Source: Bacteriovoracales bacterium (lineage in GTDB: Bacteria; Bdellovibrionota; Bacteriovoracia; Bacteriovoracales; Bacteriovoracaceae). Taken from it: a stretch of DNA of 64,000 nt. Location of the stretch: the NCBI GenBank assembly GCA_028346125.1, contig JAOMEV010000001.1, positions 1 to 64,000 of the forward strand, written 5' to 3'. The notes beneath the pieces are model-generated. The model saw only the letters and a program-made list of their open reading frames with translations. It was not told where the DNA came from and did no database searches. The first letter of the stretch is position 1; each line of letters opens with the position of its first letter. Position numbers and translations under genes: made by a program. Positions 9,579 to 19,096 of this stretch are shown here, piece after piece.

Positions 9579-10529
9579 TTGTTACCACTAGCTACACCTA
9601 TTCTTTTTATTGTTTTTAACAGACCAGAAGAGACAAAAAAAGTTTTTGAAGAGATTCGAAAGGTTCGACCTAAGTACCTTTTTGTTGCGGCAGATGCTCC
9701 GCGCGGCGATGTGAGAAGCGATGTTTCCACTTGCCGTGAAGTTAGGCATATTTTTGATCAGATCGATTGGGATTGCGAAATAAAAACACGGTTTCTGGAG
9801 AAAAACCTTGGGTGTAAACTTGCCGTAAGCAGTGCTATCGATTGGTTTTTTAATCAGGTTGAATCAGGAATTATTTTGGAAGATGACTGCTTACCTTCAT
9901 TATCATTTTTTTATTTTTGCAAAGAAATGCTTGATAGGTTTAAAAATGATAACCGGATCATGCAAATTTCAGGTTCTTGTTTTATAGATACTAAAAAAGC
10001 ATTCGACTGTAGCTATTATTTTTCACGAATAAACGATATATGGGGCTGGGCAACCTGGAGACGTGCTTGGAAATGCTTTGATTTGGAAATGAGAGGCTAT
10101 GATGCTTTTAAAAAAGAAAGAAGAATTTATCACTATATTCCTAGTGTTGAGACTGCGCAGTGGCTAGAAACCTATTTTGACGAGTCTTTTTTTCTAAATT
10201 CTAGGGTTTGGTCCTCTCAATGGAGTTATGCTATTGCTAAGGAGAATGGTTTGACTATTGTTCCAACTGTTAACCTTGTTGAAAACATTGGAATGAAAGG
10301 TTTAGGTGTTAACTCTAATATAAAATCTTTTGAACCCTATGGGCATTTTACTTCGAAGGAAATGAATGGGGCGATAATACACCCTCAATTTGTGCTCCCA
10401 AATAATTGTGCTGACGAGAAAAGATTTGGGCTAATAAAAAAGACAGACCCTCGTTTATTTTTTTCTCACAAACTTATTCAGGCGATCAGAAAAATCAAAA
10501 ACGGCTTTAGCTTTTTGAACAGAACATGA
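9579..10529 (+). CDS. nucleotide-diphospho-sugar transferase / glycosyltransferase
   Basis: TPILFIVFNRPEETKKVFEEIRKVRPKYLFVAADAPR, ILEDDCLPS, WGWATWRRAW; TTG start. Confidence 0.75.
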   Translation: MLPLATPILFIVFNRPEETKKVFEEIRKVRPKYLFVAADAPRGDVRSDVSTCREVRHIFDQIDWDCEIKTRFLEKNLGCKLAVSSAIDWFFNQVESGIILEDDCLPSLSFFYFCKEMLDRFKNDNRIMQISGSCFIDTKKAFDCSYYFSRINDIWGWATWRRAWKCFDLEMRGYDAFKKERRIYHYIPSVETAQWLETYFDESFFLNSRVWSSQWSYAIAKENGLTIVPTVNLVENIGMKGLGVNSNIKSFEPYGHFTSKEMNGAIIHPQFVLPNNCADEKRFGLIKKTDPRLFFSHKLIQAIRKIKNGFSFLNRT

Positions 10530-10538
10530 AAAATTAAA

Positions 10539-10558
10539 GGCATTGATTATCGAATGCC
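10539..10558 (+). terminator. possible weak hairpin terminator downstream of 9579-10529
   Basis: GGCATT-GATTATCG-AATGCC followed by a T-containing stretch (gactttcgtttt). Confidence 0.3.
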
Positions 10559-10850
10559 GACTTTCGTTTTGACTCACTTATTTTTCGGGAATCAAAGGCC
10601 ATTTGGAGTTTTCAGGCGAGTTGAAATTTTGAGGCCCGTGAAAAATTTTTTCTCAAATAAAGGAGTAATGAAAATGGAAAGGTAGTCCCTTTTATATTAT
10701 TGATTTCGATGTTGCTTTTTCTAAGAGAGCTATCCGAAATTTCTCAAACTCTGTTCCAAAATACCTCATTTTCAACAAAATACGGTAAATTTTTATTAAG
10801 TTGTTGATCTATAGAAAGAAGGTATGACTTGAACATAAGTTTTAAGAAAG

Positions 10851-11621
10851 TCAAAGGGTATACATTGTAGTTCGTATTATTGCGTCTATCCCTCCACTAG
10901 TTTCATGTACTTCTAATACATTCTTTTTTGAACTATATTTCAAAAAAAATGGAGAATCTTCCAATACAACACCACTACCACCACGACTTAGAGTAACTCT
11001 AATATTTGGACCAGAAGGTTTATCTTTATTAGGCGTAAAGCCTTTTTTTGCAGGTAAGTGCTCAGTCACGAAAAGATGCTTATAAGGCCTGTGTTCATTG
11101 AGCTTCCTTACGAAGGATTTAATGTCATCATTTTTCAAGTGCTGAAGAACTTGTCTTACGAAAGCGACGTCTCCTTCTGGTAAACGGTCTTCAACTATGT
11201 TTATATTTCGAAAACTTAAGTTGTTGAATTGAAATTTCCCCCTATTGCGGTTTAGGATAACTCTTGATACATCGCACGCAATGTAGGAATTAGATTTCTC
11301 AACAAAGTTCTTTCCGATATTAAAATCACCACAACCGAGATCAACGATCGTTGCGGGGGCCAATTCATTTAAAATTCCCTTAATCACGTCGATGTAGGGT
11401 TGAATAACTTCTACAGCATGGGACCCAGAGCCAGAGGTAGATTCACCGCTTTCATTTTTCCCCCAAACACCTTCTTTATATATTCTATCGAAAATCTCAT
11501 CAGTCTTAAGTCCTTTGTATGACGATTCTAAACCCAATATTCGACATTGAATCAGATGAATTTTTTGGCGAACTTTAAGAGGTAAAATCTTTTTAAGTAG
11601 TGATTTAATAATGCTTTTCAT
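10851..11621 (-). CDS. class I SAM-dependent methyltransferase
   Basis: ATIVDLGCGDFNIGKNF motif I, YIACDVSRVIL, VAFVRQVLQHLKND; ATG at 11621 preceded by GGAAG. Confidence 0.75.
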   Translation of the reverse strand: MKSIIKSLLKKILPLKVRQKIHLIQCRILGLESSYKGLKTDEIFDRIYKEGVWGKNESGESTSGSGSHAVEVIQPYIDVIKGILNELAPATIVDLGCGDFNIGKNFVEKSNSYIACDVSRVILNRNRGKFQFNNLSFRNINIVEDRLPEGDVAFVRQVLQHLKNDDIKSFVRKLNEHRPYKHLFVTEHLPAKKGFTPNKDKPSGPNIRVTLSRGGSGVVLEDSPFFLKYSSKKNVLEVHETSGGIDAIIRTTMYTL

Positions 11622-11802
11622 TTTTTCTTCCTTCAATAATAACACCATCCAGCATCCTATCTGTCAAGTTTAATAGAAGATCACTTTATTTAAGCCAAAA
11701 TAAGATATTTTGGCAGGGTATTTCTTGTTGGCCAGATAAGTTTCTATCAAAAAGTGAGACTATATTTTGTGTTTAATTGTAAAAAAATTAATCATAAAGT
11801 AT

Positions 11803-11832
11803 TTGACAGGAATTGATATGGCCAAATAGTAT
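11803..11832 (+). promoter_or_regulatory. putative sigma70-type promoter
   Basis: TTGACA, 18 nt, TAGTAT, about 40 nt upstream of the TTG start at 11875. Confidence 0.35.
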
Positions 11833-11874
11833 ATCAATTGATTGCTTTTTATTTCAAAAAGGATGGAGTAGGTA

Positions 11875-12639
11875 TTGGGACAAGATTATAAGAACCAACT
11901 AGACGAATTAGATACAAAATTTTCTTCACTCAAAGGGAAAGATTCAAAAACGTTGGACTTTCGGAATTTTAATCCTATGGGACTCCATATAGTTGCAGGC
12001 CTTCCTCTTTTTAGAGGAAGATTTCAAGACTTCTATAATGATGCGGTTAATGAGATAAAAAAGATTAACCCCTCTTGTGTATTCTACAGCGATTTAGAAT
12101 TATCCAATTCCACACATATTACTTTTAATTCACTTATAAGAACAGATTGCAAACAATGTAAAGTTAGACCCGAAGAGGATTTAGGGTTATATAAAAAAGA
12201 GCTTAATCAACTTACTTTCAAAAAGTTTAAAATTAAACCTCTTAAATTCTATCCAAATGGAATTGTCCTTTGGAGCACAGAAAATGGGGGTCAAGAAGTT
12301 TTCGAATTAAGAAACAAAGTTTCAAAAATTCTCATGGGAAAAGATTTAAAATTTTCGAAAACGCCTTCTGGAAGACCTCTTGCTATCGATATCATTCATA
12401 CTGCATATATGAAAAATATTCAAGGTGTTTCATACTGGAATGAAGAAGCTGAAAGTAAACTTTTATTAAAGTTAAACGAAATTAATTCGGACTTAAATAG
12501 AATGGCGATCTATAAAGAGGGAATCGTAATAGATTCAATCAAGCTAATTGTTGAATATATTAAAGTTAATGAGAATAATTTAGATAAAATAAATAAGGGT
12601 TACCAACTCGAAGACAACTTTGAAATTAAGGGACACTGA
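11875..12639 (+). CDS. hypothetical protein, possibly 2H-phosphoesterase-like
   Basis: 254 aa ORF; STHITFNSL (HxT) plus a second His site IDIIHTAY, with a mixed region between; GGAG upstream of the TTG start. Confidence 0.55.
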   Translation: MGQDYKNQLDELDTKFSSLKGKDSKTLDFRNFNPMGLHIVAGLPLFRGRFQDFYNDAVNEIKKINPSCVFYSDLELSNSTHITFNSLIRTDCKQCKVRPEEDLGLYKKELNQLTFKKFKIKPLKFYPNGIVLWSTENGGQEVFELRNKVSKILMGKDLKFSKTPSGRPLAIDIIHTAYMKNIQGVSYWNEEAESKLLLKLNEINSDLNRMAIYKEGIVIDSIKLIVEYIKVNENNLDKINKGYQLEDNFEIKGH

Positions 12640-13128
12640 AAGTGAGAACCATTATTTTCGTAATATCGATTGGTGTTGAAACATTTATAGAGAAGAAATT
12701 TTTTTTTCTTTAAGGCCTGCCTTCTGTGCGAGGATAAACAAGATACTAAGTTGAATAATTAAATGGTGAGTTCACTTTTACAGTATCGCCAAATAAAGAT
12801 TTTGATTATGAAATTAACCTGAAATTGTTTTCAAAGATGGTGGCAGTGCTTTAAACTTTAAGCTCCCAGTTAAAGCAGTATTATGCCAATCACCTATTTT
12901 TTGGATTGGGAAAGAGAGGCTCTTCTTTTACAAGTTACTGTTATTCAGGTGGCCATATATAAATAGGATGTCAGGGGTGTAAATTGCTTCAAATTACCTT
13001 AAATCATAAAAATGATGCTTTTGTTTAGAAAAAAGTAGAGAAGGAATTAATTAATCCAAGTGAATCAAAGTATAAGGGGAGTGGGAGTCGGTTAAGTCAT
13101 AAAGGTTAGGCGACACAGATACCTTTTT

Positions 13129-14061
13129 TTAATTAATCATGGCGAGTAACTTCTCTAATTCTTTTATAATGTTGTTTTCTCCAATTTTATAAAAATCAAT
13201 CAAAAGGTTTTGAGAACCATACTTTTCAGGAAAAACGTCAGGCAAGGCCATCTTTTTGAAGACGACTTTGTGGTGATAACACTTTTCTGCAATCAGATCA
13301 CTTACGATACTACCTAGCCCTCCAATAACTGAGTGTTCCTCAAGGGTCATAACAATTTTAGATGAGAGTATAGAGTTTAAAATAAAATCTTCATCCAAAG
13401 GCTTAAGAGTGTGACAGTTTAAAACTCCCACATTAACACCAAGCTTTTCAAAATGTGCTGAAACTTTTAAAGCGCGGTCTACCATAACACCACAGGAGAT
13501 AAGCGTTACCTCTGCAGGGTTTTTAAAAATAATAGGTTTTCCAATTTTAAAACCAAGTTCTTCTTTTGAAACTATAGGATCTCCACCTTTTGCTATTCTA
13601 AAATAAATTGGTCCAGGGTAATCAATGGAAGCCTTAATGGCCCTTTCCATTTCATCTGCATCAGAACAAACTATGATGGTCATATTCGGAATAGTCCTCA
13701 TAATGGCTATATCTTCAAATGCAAGATGAGTTGGACCCAAAGGTGCGTAAACGAGGCCGCCACCATTGCCAATAAGCCTTACTTTGGCCTTGGTCATTCC
13801 TAGGTCGATAATGTTTTGTTCAAAGCACCTTCTTGTAATGAAGGTTGCAATTGTATTGACAAAGACTTCTTTGCCTTCCATCGCAAGCCCTGTGGCCATA
13901 CTTATTATATGCTGTTCTGAAATACCCTCCATAAAAAACCGGCCGGGCATCTCATTTTTGAACTCATCAAGAGTTCCTTGTCCTAGATCAGAGCCAATAA
14001 AGACGATATTTTCGTTTAACTTGGCCATTTCGTAGATTGTTTTAAGACACCTTTTTCGCAT
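13129..14061 (-). CDS. transketolase C-terminal subunit
   Basis: FIGSDLGQGTLDEFKNEMPGRFFMEGISEQHIISMATGLAMEGK; pyrimidine-binding transketolase motifs. Confidence 0.92.
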   Translation of the reverse strand: MRKRCLKTIYEMAKLNENIVFIGSDLGQGTLDEFKNEMPGRFFMEGISEQHIISMATGLAMEGKEVFVNTIATFITRRCFEQNIIDLGMTKAKVRLIGNGGGLVYAPLGPTHLAFEDIAIMRTIPNMTIIVCSDADEMERAIKASIDYPGPIYFRIAKGGDPIVSKEELGFKIGKPIIFKNPAEVTLISCGVMVDRALKVSAHFEKLGVNVGVLNCHTLKPLDEDFILNSILSSKIVMTLEEHSVIGGLGSIVSDLIAEKCYHHKVVFKKMALPDVFPEKYGSQNLLIDFYKIGENNIIKELEKLLAMIN

Positions 14062-14068
14062 AGCCTTC

Positions 14069-14896
14069 CTATTGTTCTTTATCGATGGCCTCTTTCAACC
14101 TTTGTACTTCTTCTGGCCTTAATCGTGCTTTATGATGCCATTCTAAATTGTTTTCTACAAATGAAATTCCCTTCCCTTTAATTGTATGGCAGATAACTGC
14201 GTGGGGCTTATTACATTTGTAATTGATTTTATTTTGTAGAATATCTTCCAATATAAGTGGGTCATTCATGTCGGCTTCGTAAACATTAAAACCAAAGGCC
14301 TTCCATTTGTCACTGTAGGGCTCCAAATTTAGAACCTCTGAGACAGGGCCATATGACTGGTACTTATTATAGTCAATGATAACAATGAGGTTTCCAAGGT
14401 TATGCTTTGAGGCACTAAGGGCGGCTTCCCAAGTGCTGCCCTCATTACTTTCACCATCGCCAATCGCTACAAAAACTCTAAAGTTTTTTTTATCTATTTT
14501 AGCCCTAAGGGCCATACCCATACCAATAGAAAAACCATGGCCTAGTGCTCCCGTAGAAGCTTCAACTCCAGGTATTTTTTCATGCTCCGGGTGACCTCCT
14601 AAAATGCCATCGAAGGCACAAAATTTATAAAGCTCCGTTTTAGGAAAAAATCCTTTCTTGGCCAAAATGGGATAGAGAGCAAGACAGCCATGTCCTTTAC
14701 TCAGTATAAATCTGTCTCGGTCGTCCCATTCAGGGTCGTGAGGTCGGTAATTTAAAACTGATTCATAAAGAACGTTAAGGATTTCAACCAAAGAAAAGGC
14801 GGAGCCAATGTGACCTCTCCCTGCCTTATCGACAATATCAATAATACTCTTCCGAATCACTTTCCCTAGACCATTATAATCTACATAATTTGGCAT
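14069..14896 (-). CDS. transketolase N-terminal subunit
   Basis: GRGHIGSAFSLVEIL, SKGHGCLALYPIL, ThDP motif IGDGESNEGSTWEAALSASKHNLGNLIVIIDYN. Confidence 0.93.
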   Translation of the reverse strand: MPNYVDYNGLGKVIRKSIIDIVDKAGRGHIGSAFSLVEILNVLYESVLNYRPHDPEWDDRDRFILSKGHGCLALYPILAKKGFFPKTELYKFCAFDGILGGHPEHEKIPGVEASTGALGHGFSIGMGMALRAKIDKKNFRVFVAIGDGESNEGSTWEAALSASKHNLGNLIVIIDYNKYQSYGPVSEVLNLEPYSDKWKAFGFNVYEADMNDPLILEDILQNKINYKCNKPHAVICHTIKGKGISFVENNLEWHHKARLRPEEVQRLKEAIDKEQ

Positions 14897-16565
14897 ATGA
14901 AGGCTCCGGTATTGTTAAAAAAATATTATCCTTTTTAACAAATTGTTCATACCTTTCTACCATTTGCTCAGCTTTTTGCAAACGAGTCGTAATTAAAGTT
15001 TTTACATCAAGATTTGGATTTGCGAAGACTCTTCTTTCAAGCGAACCTGGGGAGGCAATGTTAAGTACGATAAGAACCCACTCGAGACCAATCAAATCAA
15101 TTGCTAAGGAAAAGCGCTCTTGGAAAAAACGGTCTTCAGGAGAATTTTGAACATAGTCATCGTAAATCATCCACTTTTGGGCCTTTGACAATTGAAAACC
15201 TGCATGATGAAAAATATCCGAAATAAGTTTGGCAGCGTCATCTTGCCCAAAGTACTCAAAATCGAGGAATTGATAAGTTCCTTTTTTATCAATAAGCATA
15301 TTGTGGGGTCCAAAGTCTGATGGACTTAAGGTTCTTTCATTTTTCGAAAATTTCACCTCAAGGGAATAGGAGCTTTTGCTTAATTTACAGAGAAAATTTT
15401 TGAAGATGATTTCTTTGAGCGGTAAAACCTTTTTTTGCAAGAAGTTTGTAACATGGGAAAAAAGAGAGTTTTGCGATGAGCCATTTATGATTGAATTAAA
15501 ACGGCTATCAATTATATCAGTGTAATCACGAAAAGATTGTCGCGAGTCGGCAGCTTCAAAGTAATTCTCAAGGTTATTAGTTCTATAAATTGATTTAGAC
15601 TGTTCAATAAAAGTAGACATGGCCTTTACGAGGTCATTCGATGGAATGTTGTGTGCCTCAATTTGATCACCTTCAATATAATCATAGAGCGCAACATTTA
15701 ATTTTGGATTAAACTTTATAGGCCTCGGGATATTTTTAATATTATTTTCCCACAAAATTTTACAAGCCGAAAACTCTAGAAGTCCTCGTTCTTTCTTTTC
15801 TCCTTTAGTTATAAAATAACTTTTTATAATTTCCGTTTTGTCACCAAAAGAAAGTTTTGTAATCCTATTATTACCATCTCTTTTTATAGGTTCGATTTCT
15901 TGTAGCTTTCCTAATTTATCATTTTGCAGGATAGGAAGCATGTGGTCCCAAGACAATAGGTGCATTTTGTGATCAGATTCTCCTTTTGGTAGAAAGTGGA
16001 TGCCCTGTGTATGTTCTGGCCAATTGTTGTGCTGAAGGACTTTCAAGAGGTCATCAAAAAAGAAATCAAGTCTTAATTGTGATACTTTATCTATTTTTTT
16101 TTCGATAGTTTCGCAAAAAAAGACGTTTTCTTCTTTAATATCGACTTGATTTAATTTAATCCAGTTTCGTGCTACTTTTCTTAGGTTAACCCCTTTTTGA
16201 TAATTGGAATATTCAGTTTTATGGCTAACAATAAAAAGGTCGTGTTCTTGTTTCTTTAATTCTGAAATTACAGAAATAGCATTGGGAAAAGGCTGGGCCT
16301 TTGTGATTTCTTTTCCGTAAGCGAGAGATTGAAGCTCTCGCCATCTTAGATCATGGCCATCCTGGTTTATAAGGAGCTCTTTAACAACCGATTTTATTTT
16401 AGGTACATTATGTTCTTTTTGAAAATACTCTTTCTCTATCGCCAGATCATAGAATAGGCTCTCGTAGGAAACGATAGTGTTGTCAAAGTCAAAGCCTATC
16501 CTCAATTTATTCAATTCCTTTTTCAGAGTTGAGAATTTAGAATTCTTCCAGCCATTTTCCTTCAA
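14874..16565 (-). CDS. bifunctional HAD-like hydrolase / APH-type sugar kinase fusion
   Basis: N-terminal FDFDNTIV (DxD) with VSHKTEY; C-terminal LSPSDFGPHNMLIDKKGTYQFLDFEYFGQDDAAKLISDIFHH (APH catalytic/Mg site). Confidence 0.8.
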   Translation of the reverse strand: MKENGWKNSKFSTLKKELNKLRIGFDFDNTIVSYESLFYDLAIEKEYFQKEHNVPKIKSVVKELLINQDGHDLRWRELQSLAYGKEITKAQPFPNAISVISELKKQEHDLFIVSHKTEYSNYQKGVNLRKVARNWIKLNQVDIKEENVFFCETIEKKIDKVSQLRLDFFFDDLLKVLQHNNWPEHTQGIHFLPKGESDHKMHLLSWDHMLPILQNDKLGKLQEIEPIKRDGNNRITKLSFGDKTEIIKSYFITKGEKKERGLLEFSACKILWENNIKNIPRPIKFNPKLNVALYDYIEGDQIEAHNIPSNDLVKAMSTFIEQSKSIYRTNNLENYFEAADSRQSFRDYTDIIDSRFNSIINGSSQNSLFSHVTNFLQKKVLPLKEIIFKNFLCKLSKSSYSLEVKFSKNERTLSPSDFGPHNMLIDKKGTYQFLDFEYFGQDDAAKLISDIFHHAGFQLSKAQKWMIYDDYVQNSPEDRFFQERFSLAIDLIGLEWVLIVLNIASPGSLERRVFANPNLDVKTLITTRLQKAEQMVERYEQFVKKDNIFLTIPEPSYAKLCRL

Positions 16566-16829
16566 AGTCTAATTGAGTTTAAAGTGATCTGCAAGTGCCA
16601 AAAGAAGATGCTTGTTAGCAAGTATTCCAGTTTTCATTATTGTAATAAATGAACCCTGCCATAAGATTAGGAAGAACAAATGTCTTTTGCTCTAGTTTGA
16701 TCCAGTCACTTATCGGGTATTTTTATAAGGCCTTCCCGTAGATTTTTTATTTAAGAATGTGCTTCACATATTTAATAAATTGACTACTCTGGAGGTTATG
16801 TCCAAAATATAGCAAAAAGGCTTAAGATT

Positions 16830-17621
16830 ATGTTTAAACAATTATTTTCTTTAAATAGCAAAACCTTCGTTGTAACTGGTGGAACAGGGTACTTAGGAGC
16901 TGAGATCTCAAAGGGCCTGGCATTAAGTGGGGCCAAAGTTTATGCCCTTGGAAGAAAGAAAGATCCAATAGATGAACTTAATAACTTTAATAAAGAACTT
17001 CAAGGGGAAGGCTCTATAGAGGCGATATCTTTAGATGTATTTAATCCCCAATTATTTGAAAATTTTATTACCGATATTGTTGAAAAAAATGGAAAAATTG
17101 ATGGGCTTGTAAATAATGCTATAAGTGCGAAAAGAGAGCCACTCGATGAACTTGATAAAGAACTACTTTTTAAAGGAATTCATGGTACTTTTACTCATTA
17201 CTATGAAAACTCTGTAATCGTTGCAGATAAAATGAAAAAGTCTGGTGGTGGAGTTATTGTAAATAACGGTTCTCTATTTGGTTTTTTGGTACCAAAACCT
17301 TCAATGCATCTCGATTTAAATAATAAAGCTTCTCTTCATACCGCAGTTTCAAAAGCTGGGGTTATACAAATGACAAAATATATGGCCGTTGAGTACGCAA
17401 AATTTGACATTAGGGTTAATTGCTTTAGCCCTGGTTGGTTTCCAAAAAAGAAAGGGCCTGAAAGACCTGATTATATGGAGCAACTAAAATCCCATATTCC
17501 GATGAATAGGGTTGGGAAGCCCCATGAAATTGCAGGCGTTGTTATTTTTCTAACATCACAGGCATCAAGCTACGTTAATGGCCAAAATCTAATTGTTGAT
17601 GGTGGGTATACCCTTTGGTAG
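16830..17621 (+). CDS. short-chain dehydrogenase/reductase (SDR) with atypical active site
   Basis: VVTGGTGYLGAEISKGLA, VNNAIS, VNGQNLIVDGGYTLW; the usual YxxxK is TAVSK. Confidence 0.9.
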   Translation: MFKQLFSLNSKTFVVTGGTGYLGAEISKGLALSGAKVYALGRKKDPIDELNNFNKELQGEGSIEAISLDVFNPQLFENFITDIVEKNGKIDGLVNNAISAKREPLDELDKELLFKGIHGTFTHYYENSVIVADKMKKSGGGVIVNNGSLFGFLVPKPSMHLDLNNKASLHTAVSKAGVIQMTKYMAVEYAKFDIRVNCFSPGWFPKKKGPERPDYMEQLKSHIPMNRVGKPHEIAGVVIFLTSQASSYVNGQNLIVDGGYTLW

Positions 17622-17629
17622 TGCTGAGG

Positions 17630-18100
17630 TCATTCCCAAACTATGCTAGATGTCATGTGTTTTGCCACATCCATTGGTAGCTTTTTCAAACACAAAGATT
17701 TAGCTAAAATAAAATTTTCAATGTAGGCCAAATCTTCTTTTGAACAGATTTTCTTTTCTTCCAAGGCAAAATGCAATTCTTTTCCTTGGTCTAAAATAGA
17801 AATGATTAATTCTTTAGCTAACGTTAGAGAATTTGGTAACTGGTGCACTGAGTAAAAAACCATCCCATCCAATTTTGATAAATTTTTTATTTCACCATTA
17901 AGCTGCATAAAGCATTCTTTCATGTAGTATTCAGCAGTACTCAAAAAGTATTCCAGGTTGTTCAAAGAAGCATAGTTTCTTATAACCAAGTTTTGAACTC
18001 TTTGGGGAATGATATTCCCGTTAATAAAAGTAGATGATACATATCCTCTGAGTTTCTTGCTCATTTTATCAAACCTCTGGAGTAAAATAATCAAACCCAA
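17630..18100 (-). CDS. sporadic carbohydrate cluster protein, LIC12192-like family
   Basis: KLRGYVSSTFINGNIIPQRVQNLVIRNYASLNNLEYFLSTAEYYM...LDGMVFYSVHQLP...GKELHFALE matches the recalled family pattern; overlaps 18069-18875. Confidence 0.7.
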   Translation of the reverse strand: MGLIILLQRFDKMSKKLRGYVSSTFINGNIIPQRVQNLVIRNYASLNNLEYFLSTAEYYMKECFMQLNGEIKNLSKLDGMVFYSVHQLPNSLTLAKELIISILDQGKELHFALEEKKICSKEDLAYIENFILAKSLCLKKLPMDVAKHMTSSIVWE

Positions 18101-18875
18101 GACGAGTTAATGGCCTTATGGTTATAGGCTCAAATGTCTCTCCCAGTTCTTTAGCGCGGTAGGGGCTGAGAAGGCTCTTAAAGCGAACATTTATGCTCCA
18201 CCTTGTATGAGGTTCGTCGTTTAAGCGGTTTCCATGCATAAGGGTATGAGAAAAAATAACATAAGACCCTAAGCGGGTATTTAGAAAAATAAAATCCTTT
18301 TCAAACTCCTTAAATAAATTTTCGGAATCTAAGTAACTATATTGTTTGAAGTTTCTCATAATCTGGTCATTTTTTTTTCTTGGAATAAGATACATGGATC
18401 TAGTTTTGTAGCAATCTGTTAGAGGAACCCAAAGAACAACTTCGTATGGAGAGTTTCCATTCCATACGTCAGAATGTAGCGGTAATAGAGAAGATTTATC
18501 GTGGGGGTATTGAATGCTAAAGTTTACGTTCCTTTGCATTGAAAGTTCGTTCCCCACGATAGAATTAATGTAACTTTTTGTATTTTGGTATAATTTTGGT
18601 CGTAAAAAACTTCTGGAGTTCATTTTTTTGATAACCTCTAATCGAAATTTATTAAGCTCATCCTGAGGTATAAAAAGGTGAGTATTGTCAAAAAAATAGT
18701 CAATATCTTTGGGTCTATTAGTAGAGCTTAAGTAATTCTCCTCAAAAATTTTATAAATTTCGTATCTTATTTTTAAAACAAAGGAATAGTTTTTTAGGGG
18801 AGATTCAATATAGCCATCTTCTAAAAAATTATCTTCAATAATCTTTTCATGATCATTAAAAAAATTACTTTTCAC
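18069..18875 (-). CDS. 2OG-Fe(II) oxygenase of sporadic carbohydrate clusters
   Basis: LPLHSDVWNGNSPYEVVLWVPLTDC (HxD) ... LMHGNRLNDEPHTRWSINVRFKSL (distal His and Arg); GTG start with GGGGGGAG. Confidence 0.75.
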   Translation of the reverse strand: MKSNFFNDHEKIIEDNFLEDGYIESPLKNYSFVLKIRYEIYKIFEENYLSSTNRPKDIDYFFDNTHLFIPQDELNKFRLEVIKKMNSRSFLRPKLYQNTKSYINSIVGNELSMQRNVNFSIQYPHDKSSLLPLHSDVWNGNSPYEVVLWVPLTDCYKTRSMYLIPRKKNDQIMRNFKQYSYLDSENLFKEFEKDFIFLNTRLGSYVIFSHTLMHGNRLNDEPHTRWSINVRFKSLLSPYRAKELGETFEPITIRPLTRLGFDYFTPEV

Positions 18876-19002
18876 TCCCCCCCCTTTTTTTTAAAATGAG
18901 AATTTTAACTCCCTTTTTAACAAATGGTGTATGTTATCGTAACTAAACTTTAAAAAAACTTTCGCCTTTGATCTTTTATTTAGTCTATAATCCTGCTTGC
19001 TT

Positions 19003-19096
19003 ATGACTCCAATTTCAAGATTACCCCATAAAAAAGGGGGAGAAAATAAAAAGTTTCAAACAGTAAAACTTTTGGAAAGCGTTTCCATTGAAAAGA
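19003..19096 (+). repeat. dispersed repeat copy B (possible IS end), plus orientation
   Basis: ATGACTCCAATTTCAAGATTACCCCATAAAAAAGGGGGAGAAAATAAAAAG...TTTTGGAAAGC aligns with the reverse complement of 9376-9473. Confidence 0.75.

Noticed and set aside
10560-10850. Spacer possibly containing an IS end (gggaatcaaaggccatttggag...)
   Set aside because: No inverted repeats or transposase reading could be confirmed by eye
12640-13128. ~490 bp ORF-poor spacer, considered as decayed gene or ncRNA
   Set aside because: No consistent protein similarity or strong secondary structure recognisable by eye
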